The notes under the pieces were generated by a model. It searched no databases, was not told the origin of the DNA, and worked only from the letters and a program-made list of their open reading frames with translations. A stretch of DNA of 64,000 nt from DATATB01 sp036268995 (lineage in GTDB: Bacteria; Planctomycetota; Planctomycetia; Pirellulales; PNKZ01): positions 75,363 through 139,362 of the forward strand of contig DATATB010000098.1 of NCBI GenBank assembly GCA_036268995.1, in the 5' to 3' direction. The first letter of the stretch is position 1, and each line of letters opens with the position of its first letter. The position numbers and the translations under genes were made by a program. Shown here piece after piece: positions 55,501-58,337 of the stretch.

Positions 55501-55546
55501 TCCGAGCACATTTCCTGCGGCGGCGCGCAGACCGGTGGCTTGCCAT
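34547..55546 (-). CDS. Giant secreted protein: sedolisin (S53) protease, beta-strand repeats, dockerin
   Basis: One uninterrupted frame of 6,999 residues from ATG 55546. Order of parts: Arg-rich start and LEPRWMLAS (LEPR-XLL motif, about 32-40); S53 sedolisin at about 85-430 with Glu179/Asp183 (EESLDVEW), oxyanion Asp261 (STGDYG) and Ser360 (GGTSFSAP), so the catalytic set looks complete; SbsA-like Ig modules; two or three pre-peptidase C-terminal (PPC) modules; a LamG-like segment; two copies of a 125-aa cadherin-like module; about 26 autotransporter-associated beta-strand repeats; a third 125-aa module; a dockerin-like pair with GDANNSGS at about 6673; and a disordered Ala/Ser/Asp/Pro tail. 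No autotransporter barrel or PEP-CTERM is seen, and the usual S53 propeptide is absent. It is probably exported and cell-surface or matrix associated. Confidence 0.9.
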   Translation of the reverse strand: MASHRSARRRRKCARKPFSIDQHYWHPAIEWLEPRWMLASNNDVDGPTQVSAPATPTDQLVAVPYPATTNSQQSYPTYVTFDRSGTSTPFTSSGPVGYTATQILDAYGVNQLVVNGAQPTGTGETIAIIDAYNDPNITADLQTFDTAMGLPAPPSFTVVSQTGSTTTLPANDTTGWAVEESLDVEWAHTMAPGANIMLVEANSNFNNDLETAISYAESVPSVAVISMSYGSSESSGESGGDSLYTTPSGHSGITFVASTGDYGSPGEYPAYSPNVVAVGGTSLYLSGSSYSSESGWSGSGGGISQYETQPSYQNGVVTQSSTQRTIPDVSFDADPNTGPAIIDSWTYGSADPWTQIGGTSFSAPSWAAIITLADQVRVSDGLGNMDGFTQTLPALYELPATDFHDVTSGNNGGFSAGPGYDLVTGRGAPLVNQLVPDLSGYSLYVTSTTPSSGSVVATPPTSFTVNFNAAIDPNSIVLSDFSVDSQSPTSFTSTSTSITFNYGISPVTTVGLQTMDLSGITELSDENAMAPLAETFRYDPHPITVSATSPAANSLVTLPMTTVQVTFSEPYGASSISDNNLQLSTGTVTGYTLNNSTTVTYTISGVSYEGTTGRLTVSLPVGAVTDTAGDPNQTAFSANFTLHAVLVPLPPLTAAGPAGSLIDDSQLTGALGAVGQTDSYTLSLNAGETISVVATASGGLEPAIGVQGPGAFNASASSTAPNLAAVLEPVTITTSGSYTFLISGLANTLGGYTLEAYVNAAVESELYGGPSNSTLATAQNLASSFISLGGAGSRGAVLGALGSSSDQDWYSFTLNSGDMVTIGAAASSGSSVALALRDGAGDLLVSGSAASGSFQQQISNFTAAAAGTYYVQVTGSGASQYSLTLVRNADFDNQSNNSLASAQPLSPSSGGGTQVVLGTIGHATGSLSGLSTIESFDSASELSNYTITTTSTASILSAAAHNGSSGLSTGANTDWIYRDDSTVQVSQGETMSVWVESAGAASGRAYFGFGASAAGALSIVMAGNSGQLQLQDNTGYGGNFTVIGTTNQTWLPNHWYLLQVVWGAGGQITGNLYDSNGSTLLNTVSGTDDNITSGGIAFRGFGNPVYFDTVGVSPPQTPTYALQATAGSTLSASTTTPGDGGVGINTLDPRLLIYNSAGVLVASDDNSGADGRNAVVSYVVPAGAGGTYYIQVADSPLTSQPTYGDYVLTVQGSSINNAPTLNTSVAPALPSVLGGSGGGAGDLVSSILATMAGGNPISDSDPGALQGIAVSAADSSDGAWQYSTNGGGTWNAFSQVSTTSALLLTTSDRIRYVPAPGFGGIVPDALSFHAWDQTEGNNGGTFDISISGGATAFSTAFATASLTVIPVNTAPVLTGANALAAQLENNSASAGTLVSALLAGRIIDPDSGAVQGIAVTAANTANGSWQYSTSGSAGPWLALGSVSSTNARLLAANASTLVRFVPNSGYSGTVTAALTFRAWDQTDGLANGSLVNPGAGGGSSAYSTASASAGLTVAPLGETRSWIGGGPDNNWSDGANWVGGVAPSANDNLIFPTAALTYLSVDDFAAGTQFRSVTIAGSSYSITGNGVTLLEGLVDSANGPDGFTAPLTLAAAQTIINGNANSTLTLGSIDTGLLQTLTFDGSGTTSVTGIISDSGGLTKNGSGTLILSGPNTYLGLTSIVQGVLLAENNSALGSASAGTNVTIGAALQVSGGVTIAEPLTISGNGIGVGTPGGGLPISGLGALRSTGGSNSWTGSIDMNGTGYIGVDAGSELNVSGSVSGLFAPTTTALEKVGAGQLDLAGTSPNQINGTTTVLQGTLLLDKSGGTAIQGGLTIGDNIEGNDASVVRLGASNQILQVDPTGGTLLSVTVNSAGLLDLNGFSDTIGSLTLVTGQTYSANITTGSGMLTLGGNLTVTGAEGTTGQSPAATISGFLDLGSLSGFSGGSTNTTRTFTINDTSRLSMASDLTISAVISGSSAISLTRAGAGTLTLTGANTYAGTTLLTAGLTEIGNSTAFGSGTVVISAAQLDAVGGAQTVANSIEIGGAAEFWGSNNLTFSGPTTLTASRNFYVLNPAQTVTFSGGIGESVFNGSSLSKFGPGTLALTGINSYSGQTIIGVGGGTLDLGASGTLLNNSNITIDDQATFKLDNATTYIANRISPLATITLAGGTLDFVGAANTASSESIGAVTLSAGHTSTVESDQASGGTAVLTLASLATAAGATVSFVGTGSALSATGSNQILVAIAPGSLTNGILPYATVTGPSSLDLATYMSNAAGVAITALPAADYVTSLSAAGPTSNVKLSSPGSYTANSATINALLISGSGITVGGINDSLTVSSGAVVFTGGGTNTLSVGRLNLGSQAFITADSGSTATISGVVTGAGTSLTKAGSGTVVLSGANQFSGSDYIDQGTLNIQNSAALGATSSTVTVNQGATLALQDPGGSPVNVGPMALTLWGFGLNNVGALENISGNSNSWAGTIALDNVSIDSTTVISNWGSSLMAATFIGSAAGQLSLTGAISGSAALVKLGAGTVALGGVLSNTFSGSTLVEQGTLLLNKATGLNSLGPTGDTIYIGNDVTSAQLELGANNQLLDTTAVVVNSTGTLNFNGFSDAVGALTLTIGPNGSSLVETGSGTLTLGGSVLVQGLGTGNPAPATISGNLALNPFTATAAVTRTFTVNDGAAGDDLVISAAIRDGNGVFSGGITKFGLGTMQFTGSSANTYTGTTTISEGTLELNKSPGVNALTGPLTVGEGSLGAGGADSQVVRLLASNQINGALAVLVNSTGLLDLNGFSDTIGTGPDVAALTINGGNVTTGSGTLTLDGDVTETAVSSNNIVNPGTISGNLNLGAAARTFSINHLAALPYDLIVSANISGAAGADLNKTGLGTLLLSGNNTYAGNTYLSASSPGEIAVGSDTALGTGTLFLSGSTLLSDSGPHVISNTVYMSGITFAGANSLTLSGPANLTASIVITVTNAMPVTFSGGIGETQNNDGISKFGSGFLYLTGQNTYDGITSVSGGWLVLDGPGTAINSSSFQVNANATLRIDNNSAGNLADRISGNATITVNGGTLLYIGASGAASSETIGQLTIGASASSTVISQPGAGSGSSVALTFGQLNRIQFGAVRFVGAGTSLGAANQILFTTAPTETGSGTNAILPYATVVSSAGQVDLATLSGSSNQLLAFTNYATGNINNVPSGSVYLLDGNSSTSPQTLTQVQSLNAVLIRGSGLVLTGNAGQPLALTSGTLVSAGTGANTLSVSTLDFGTAEGIITTDADLTISSRIIGGSAVGITKAGPAALTLSGTSPNTYTGQTIITQGVLNAQKSGALGAGGAASTVQTVTIGNAIGGSFELYFNGQETAAIAYNASAATVATDLDALTTIGGIGGSVTVTDPNPSANPNVYTITFGGSQAGIAQPGFGFGYNLSYNVVLPTFTIATLNSGGLIGAGTTVVSGAALQLSNSSTETGEQLTLNGTGLASTGALHGDGSNNAWNGPVVVSSATIVNVDSGGQLSIGDAISGTATFTKFGTGTLQFTGVNPNTLTGTTIVDDGTLLLNKTAGVTAINGALTIGNDIGPGSDVVQVETAEQISGGSVTVSSTGVLQLLSNVATSTTQAEQTVTVAGSSGSFTLTFSGQTTANIPFNATPATVQADLDSLSTIGGAGGSVSVTGTPGAYVVLFGGSLVDHAQAQMSIAIVSGSSISTDTVKVISNGGALGSQTIAALTTQVGIAASSSVLLASGTTLAFSGILTTNSGVAGASSTSPSITISGGNLALGTQGVSGTRTITVNDSPAWVDVSITSTITNAIGGGASGFIKAGAGRLVLDPTSDSNSFSGAVTVSAGELNLQQAGALGIAATTNVSSGAVLELQGASILTSVPLTLNGTATINASGGMLLNVSGNNTWAGNVLVIGAGSVTGASTVGVAAGTSLTLSGVISGSGISGDLTKILPGTLLFSGSSANTDTGTTTVNEGTLLLSKSAGVDAIAAAGSLTVGNDAGGSDSDLVQLTAASEIDPAASVTIDSTGQLDLDGFNQTLAGVTMEFGPTQSAALTTESGTLSLTGSATFNAVGTLYAGSPAATISGNLALGSTTHTFTVNSGVSLDNAQISATITGTGTVTKSGIGTLLLSTNNAAGWSSPITLSGGTVALGNSGGLGTGTLTVIGTTALRGEGTGVTLPNNITLSAGLTIAGTQSFALSDTISPTASNYTVSVTSTGPTSIGTVALSTFMLNLSTNFYTNVTLTAVTGQTLNKIGAGRLTVAPTGSVAPSTLLIQGGVLAVSTASSLGAAFVEPETGGALEISGTQTFTNNTLILFNTATANTGGNNFLTGALRSTSGNNTWSGSVILMGSPAAGVAYIGVDAGQLTMTGAISESISGSGLAKVGAGTLVLGGSASNTFTGLTTVDQGTLQLNKSGSANAIGSGGVTVGDGGGGHDADVLQFGPATGSAEIPNTSAETVTVGSSGELNLANYSANATISNLVLDTAPVSSADVQTGSAMLTVGQNENLTVISSGATDGSSPAATISGNLSLGAWAFFTVNPALVPSTAPDLAISATISGGSSAYLEFQGTGITALTGVNTYSGATFVNAGTLVLSGSGTDRYTSDMLVSGTLELDNGSAGNVNNRLGSSVYLELDGGTFSYIGAPGIASSETINAMDTATGDGLMESTVSSTAGSSVTITVASIRDQFSPAAAGLHFQGIGANLGSATNQIYFSSQPALIGGILPFAVMDDSSGVDFATYGATGIAPLGNYATSLSGAGPSTNVKLSAGATLTGGLTVNAILFASPGANLNLAGNQLTVASGAIATAAAGDQITTGSLSLGSQGYLDTEPGDTLAISSSVASSGLAKLGGGTLTLSGTNTYTGGTYIDAGLLNVQNSSGLGNGANGTTVYAGTALQMQGNIAISGQTLYLYGSGENNSGALQNVSGNNTWAGAVSLNANTIDVMSGQLTLSGQITGVGGMTEVGSGILQQSGSAANTYTGATTIGSGTLELNKTGAAAIPGSLVIGNGVGGLGAAQVVMMQASQFTSTASVTVNNTGSFDLAGFSQSLTSLTTNDGLVTNSGSGGTLTLSGASPLTFSGGTLNPGTGTLSLSTAGTITANAADQAVISGNLSLPTGTTVVSVSDGTALDDFVINATITGSGGISKSGAGTMLLSGNNNYSGGTSTSAGTLALGNANALGSNMLTISGGTLRADGGNLSIGNPVTVSGAITVGGRRDTSGINTGIDLTGAVNEIGSTTITVDDPSVLAEIANSIWGPGDSLTKAGDGTLILAGTGSTYTGGTVVTAGILNIQSSSALGGGAVSVSSGAALQLQGTLSIGNLPLTLGGSGFVGNIFGTGEGTGAIENVSGTSTWGTGTTAVTIGSATSLGSDTGSLTLNGTLNAVVNGVGQPVNQVGLGTLQLAGTAANSLTGTMTVNDGSLQLNKTSGRDAIEGTLIIGDNQGTGTDTVQELTANQVLASTAVTVAVNSTGLWDLSAIPQVDLSSAWQTVTISGSPVGGTFTLSYNGQTTAAIAYNAPANSGTGNVQSALAALTNIGSGNVSVSGNAGGPYLVTFTGALANTDISQMTATASFSGGSSPMVSVLGTATGGVGQVLIGPTAGTSNTTVLTLEIGQTSSASITTGSTILAFGGVNGLTGFSSGGVQVTAQPGITAASPATISGNLALSYGGAATRTLVVSDSPAANDLVISANLLDGLQPGNLTFQDTGLARVVLSGNNSYSGSTTVSSGELNVQSNTALGATVTSAVQNVNYSATGGTFTITFNGQTTAAIAYNASASTVQGALASLSNIGAGNVAVAGQGGNYNILFQGSLAGVAEAAVTVGNSLLGASVPVVSVIVSGGGGTVVSSGASLELSGGVTIAGEQLSLAGAGPVNSASTAAGAANAGYGGLRSVSGSNTWSGPISLSAATNSIGVDAGQLTLSGIISGIGSTVAKVGAGPLVYSGTLANTYTGNTYVNAGTLVVDKSAGAAIAGSVLVGNNFGGTDADVLQYGVGATTTEVSGTIIVESSGELDLATNNDSAGNTLVTVTGPTSSADVAAGSGGYTGYLITNIALAGTSASSPAAVISGTMPVSVVRTITVDRSGATDDLNISAVIISGSVVKSGWGTLDLSNTNSDGGTTLNANSGTVVVLADGALGAAATVTTVNAGSTLAFRGGVTYATSESIVVNGSGVTATGAATRNGAIDNLGGANSFAGTITLASASAIGVTAGSLAVSGAIGGAFALTVNGFGTLVTTGGITTSSTTVNNATLAGTGSDTGPVTLVTAGTLAPGTGSTPGILNTGSLTLNASGAFSVVLDGSTAGSGYSQNNVSGVVNLNGATLEASLGFVPAAGASFTILTSTTPVFGTFNNLPQGTIASIGGIGFTAQYNDGGDNVMLIANSAPTLSGTASLPTILKNATNPTGISVSALIAGGLSITDANSGAMQGIAVDGASNANGTWQFSLDGGGTWTAFGSPTDTSAVLLAANAGTLVRFVPSAGYSGTVSGGLTFRAWDQTSGVNGGTADASNNGASTPFSSATASASILVDAAPVVVGAYVSGSAWSASYLSMLAAAGVGNSAMGFELAGGANQLTTIVPWTNVTQISIAFSEPVTLGQASLTLYNSANAAISSSNYSYNSSTFVATWQFSTPLAANKYVLNLAANSVSDTAGMALDGAWTTGVSTFGDGSGNGTPGGDFNFYFDVVPGDANNSGSVTNGDVLDSKLQVGAVANSSNYLDDVNGAANITNSDVLLEKLQVGSNINAFPTPQLPPQSAPAAAPGDATPDDVPADDVTFDSSGNSVVVIAPAAGFVLPTLVPAAMVTSTVDAGLSLASGSSGDDSSADNAGFAAPTAQPAPAAAVSSTTISPASSTPMAATSTSLSPLVSPTSTIVVLAIPVSLPADPVSTDPAPAASPVADVLFQSLAESTAPAASALEPSDALILALESLGQTPSRAAFTPLDDVADNAAPTTLPPAISSPAWTPATALALDEVFSAAGRSGPHFASIDPAVMMITVADWEIADAAWAGIGRLWS
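38095..38350 (-). repeat. Inserted FNGQTTAAIAYNA module, copy 4
   Basis: A roughly 80-residue module inside the solenoid array: VQNVNYSATGGTFTITFNGQ, then TTAAIAYNASASTVQGALAS, then IGAGNVAV and YNILFQGSLAG. It is inserted just after an A-type unit. Confidence 0.75.
38850..39125 (-). repeat. Inserted FNGQTTAAIAYNA module, copy 3
   Basis: WQTVTISGSPVGGTFTLSYN, GQTTAAIAYNAPA, ALAALTNIGSGNVSVSG and PYLVTFTGALA. Unlike the other copies it has extra residues (NSGTGNV) in the middle. Confidence 0.75.
44460..44725 (-). repeat. Inserted FNGQTTAAIAYNA module, copy 2
   Basis: EQTVTVAGSSGSFTLTFSGQ, TTANIPFNATPATVQADLDS, LSTIGGAGGSVSVTG and YVVLFGGSLVD. It interrupts a B-type spacer. Confidence 0.75.
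45290..45555 (-). repeat. Inserted FNGQTTAAIAYNA module, copy 1
   Basis: VQTVTIGNAIGGSFELYFNG, QETAAIAYNASAATVATDLD, TIGGIGGSVTV and YTITFGGSQAG. The most diverged of the four copies. Confidence 0.75.
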
Positions 55547-55874
55547 GGCGGAGCTTTCGTAGCTTTAGCGATGCGGAAACTGGCGTTTCTGGCGGCGGCG
55601 AAAACGGTCGCGTTGCGGCCGAAATGTGGACCCTGGCGGCCTGCTGAACGCACTCGATTGGGGGGCCGTGCTGTCCGTGGGCCAGCTTAACGGACCTGTA
55701 TCACAAATGCCTACAAAAAAGCTGCCGTTTTTCAAGAATTCACCCTTGCCGCGGCCCTTCGCCATTCCTAAGCAGCCGCCCTCGCAGGTAGCATGACGGC
55801 CGGTTCGCACCCGGCCGCCGGCCATCCCAGTGGCGGCTCCCACGCCCGAGCACCCCATTACAGGAGATCGCCGC
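55547..55874. other. Divergent intergenic region between giant gene and NYN gene
   Basis: About 330 bp between divergently read genes. I see no gene. The only AT-richer stretch, ATCACAAATGCCTACAAAAA near 55701-55720, may contain promoters, but I cannot assign -10/-35 boxes with confidence. Confidence 0.4.
55862..55866 (+). promoter_or_regulatory. Shine-Dalgarno AGGAG deciding a TTG start
   Basis: AGGAG with an 8-base spacer to TTG 55875. The alternative GTG 55830 has no comparable site, so TTG 55875 is preferred for the NYN gene. Confidence 0.65.
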
Positions 55875-56681
55875 TTGGCTACCGAGTCCAGAGGCCATCA
55901 GTCCGAGGAGCCGCTGATCGCGGTGTTCGTCGATTTCGAGAACCTGGCGATCGGCGTGCGCAGCATGGGCACGGGCAAGTTCCAGATCCAATTGATCCTG
56001 AAGCGCCTGCTGGAGAAAGGCCGGCTGGTGTATAAGCGCGCGTACTGCGACTGGCGGAATTACGAAGACGCGGTGCGCGAATTCCATGGCCAGGGCATCG
56101 AGTTGATCGATATTCCCCAAAGCAAAATGAGCGGCAAGAACAGCGCCGACATCCGAATGGTCGTCGACGCGCTGGACCTCTGCTACTCGAAGCAGCACAT
56201 CGACGTGTTTGCCCTGATCTCGGGCGACAGCGATTTTTCACCGTTGGTTTCCAAGCTCAAGGAAAACAACAAGCGCGTCATCGGCTGCGGCGCCAAAAGC
56301 TCGACCTCCGATTTGCTCATCGCCAACTGCGATGAGTTCATCTACTACGACGATCTGATTCGGGTTGCCAAGAAAACCCAGGTCAAGGCCGACCGGCCGA
56401 AGGATACAAAAAAGAAGGAGCCCGGCGCCAAGGAGGACAAAAAGCACGAGGCCTTCGATCGCGTGCTGGAAGTGCTGCACTCGGTCGAACAGGACTACGA
56501 TCCGCTTTGGGGCTCGCTGCTCAAGCAAACGATCCGCCGCGTGTTTCCCGGCTTCAGCGAAGGCTACTACGGCTACGGCAGCTTCTCAGGCTTGCTGGAA
56601 GAAATGCAGCACGACGGCCTGCTCGAGTTGGACTACGACGACAGCCGCGGCAACTACAAGGTGCGCCGCGCGAAGGCCTGA
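55875..56681 (+). CDS. NYN-domain nuclease with C-terminal LOTUS/OST-HTH-like domain
   Basis: 268 residues. The NYN (PIN-like, LabA/DUF88-type) domain at about 12-165 has IAVFVDFENLAIG (Asp20, Asn23), KNSADIRMVVDAL (Asp92) and ALISGDSDFSPLVSKL (Asp118, Asp120), the acidic set that binds metal for RNA cleavage. A Lys-rich linker (168-192) joins it to a winged-helix-like C-terminus (193-262: FDRVLEVLHSVEQDYDPLWG, LLKQTIRRVFPGFSEGYYGY) of the LOTUS/OST-HTH kind, an RNA-binding fold. The predicted role is an RNase in RNA processing or decay; the target is unknown. It is convergent with a PQQ-propeller gene, and a palindromic element separates them. Confidence 0.88.
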   Translation: MATESRGHQSEEPLIAVFVDFENLAIGVRSMGTGKFQIQLILKRLLEKGRLVYKRAYCDWRNYEDAVREFHGQGIELIDIPQSKMSGKNSADIRMVVDALDLCYSKQHIDVFALISGDSDFSPLVSKLKENNKRVIGCGAKSSTSDLLIANCDEFIYYDDLIRVAKKTQVKADRPKDTKKKEPGAKEDKKHEAFDRVLEVLHSVEQDYDPLWGSLLKQTIRRVFPGFSEGYYGYGSFSGLLEEMQHDGLLELDYDDSRGNYKVRRAKA

Positions 56682-56692
56682 GCCGACCGTCC

Positions 56693-56795
56693 AGGATCGA
56701 CTGACAAATAACTTCTCCGCAATCCCTCTCCCCTTGCGGGAGAGAGCAGGGTTAGGGGGCCAGAAAAAAGCCGAAGTTATTTTTCGGTCGATCCT
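56693..56795. repeat. MITE-like palindromic element, copy 2
   Basis: 23-bp inverted arms (56693-56715 and 56773-56795, two mismatches) around CTCTCCC-cttgc-GGGAGAG. The inner arm AAATAACTTC and the core match copy 1 at 2489-2586. The outer arm here is AGGATCGAC, unlike copy 1 (GGCTCRGC), yet it remains complementary to its partner. It fills the gap between two convergent genes and touches the stop codon of the propeller gene, so it may serve as a two-way terminator. Confidence 0.85.
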
Positions 56796-58291
56796 CAGCG
56801 GCCGACGCACACCAGCGCTTCGCGGGTGCGAATATAGAGGCGGCCATCGGCAATCGCGGGCGTGGCGACGATCGAGGCGCCCATGTCGTTCTTGGCCAGC
56901 ACCTCGAGCGTTGGGCTGTCCTTGAGCACGACCACGAACCCGTTTTCGCCTGCAATGTAAATCTTGCCGTCGCCACACACGGGCGAAGCAAAGTAATCGC
57001 TCGCGTTGTCGATCCGTTTGGGTCCCCACAGCTTTTTGCCGCCTTCGAGCTCGAAGCACGTGGCAATGCCGCCGCATTTCACCAGCAACATGCGGCCGCC
57101 GCTCACCAGCGGCGAGACGATGTGATCCGTGTGCTTGGTCGGATGCTTCCAGAGCACGTGCGTGTCGGTCACGTCGCCGCGGCCGCCCCCGCGGACCGCC
57201 AGCACGAATTCCTCGGCCGCGCTGGCCGCGCCGTATTCGGCGCCGGCTTCGTTGCCCGGCGGTAAGAAGGCCTTGTCCAACTCGGCGCCTTCCAGCGCGC
57301 CGTCGCCGTTGGCATCGCCGCGCTCGAAGGTCTTTTTGAAGAACAACTCGGGCACCGGCAGCTTGCCGACGAATGCCTGCAACTCCGCCTTGGTCACCTT
57401 GCCGTCGCGATTGCCGGTCGTGGCCTGGTCGATCGACGCGATCCACTGATTGGCAATGCCGCCGCTTTGCAGCGAAATATAGATGATGCCATCGCGGCAG
57501 ACGGGCGTGGTCTTGATGTTTCGCAAGAGCGAACGGGCGAACCACGTGCGCTGGCCGGTCTGCAAATCGTAGCCGATCAACATTCCCGTGCCAGCGACCA
57601 CGAGTTCGTCGCCGTGCTTGGTCTGGTTAATGACCGGATGCGAGTAGCTGCAGCACATGTCGGAGCGGTCGTCTTTCCAGCGCAGCTTGCCGGTGGCTCG
57701 ATCGAACGCATACAGCGCCGGCGACAAGTCGTCGTCCTGGCAGAAGATCACCAGGTCCTGGTACAGCACCGGCGACATGCCCGGCCCCCACTTGAACACG
57801 AAGTAGGGCGTCGGAACTTTCGCTTGCCACACATCCGCGCCGCTGGCGGCATCCAGGCAGCGCAGCCCAAGCCAACTCGAATAGAAGTACACGTGCTGGG
57901 CATCGGCGGCCGGAGTGGTCGAAGCGTAGCTATTGGTGGCATGAATGGGGGGCAGTTCGCCCGTGCCCCACGTGCGCTGCCACAGCTTGGCGCCCGTGTG
58001 GGCATCGAGCGCCGTCAGCGCGAACTGGTCCGGCGCGAGCATCTGCGTGACAAATACCCGGCCGGCCGCGATCGCCGGCGAGCCGATGCCGTCGCCCAAA
58101 CGCGCGGACCACTTCACATGATCTTTATCCGAAAACGTCGTCGGCAGCGCCGCCGTGGCGGCCGACAGGCCGCTGCAATTCGCTCCGCGAAACTGCGGCC
58201 AGTCCTCCGCCCGGGCCGCTGTCGAGGCGGCAGCCAGCGCGAACAGCAGGCAAGCCGCGAGGCGGTTCTCGCGAGAAAAGCAGCTAATCAT
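56795..58291 (-). CDS. Exported PQQ-like propeller with inserted EF-hand pair
   Basis: 498 residues from ATG 58291, which begins a signal peptide (AACLLFALAAASTAARAEDW). The frame extends upstream without support. It has the DWPQFRG start motif, then propeller blades (ALTALDAHTGAKLWQRTWG, ALYAFDRATGKLRWKDD, IGYDLQTGQRTWFA, and CFELEGGKKLWGPK). Between blades lies an insertion with two EF-hand-like loops, GNRDGKVTKAEL and GDANGDGALEGAEL, suggesting Ca2+ binding. It lies 46 bp after the DUF1559 gene on the same strand. The enzymatic role is unknown. Confidence 0.87.
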   Translation of the reverse strand: MISCFSRENRLAACLLFALAAASTAARAEDWPQFRGANCSGLSAATAALPTTFSDKDHVKWSARLGDGIGSPAIAAGRVFVTQMLAPDQFALTALDAHTGAKLWQRTWGTGELPPIHATNSYASTTPAADAQHVYFYSSWLGLRCLDAASGADVWQAKVPTPYFVFKWGPGMSPVLYQDLVIFCQDDDLSPALYAFDRATGKLRWKDDRSDMCCSYSHPVINQTKHGDELVVAGTGMLIGYDLQTGQRTWFARSLLRNIKTTPVCRDGIIYISLQSGGIANQWIASIDQATTGNRDGKVTKAELQAFVGKLPVPELFFKKTFERGDANGDGALEGAELDKAFLPPGNEAGAEYGAASAAEEFVLAVRGGGRGDVTDTHVLWKHPTKHTDHIVSPLVSGGRMLLVKCGGIATCFELEGGKKLWGPKRIDNASDYFASPVCGDGKIYIAGENGFVVVLKDSPTLEVLAKNDMGASIVATPAIADGRLYIRTREALVCVGR

Positions 58292-58337
58292 GATTTGAGC
58301 TCTGGGCAGGGCGATGTGCCGACGCTCGTGAGAGCGC

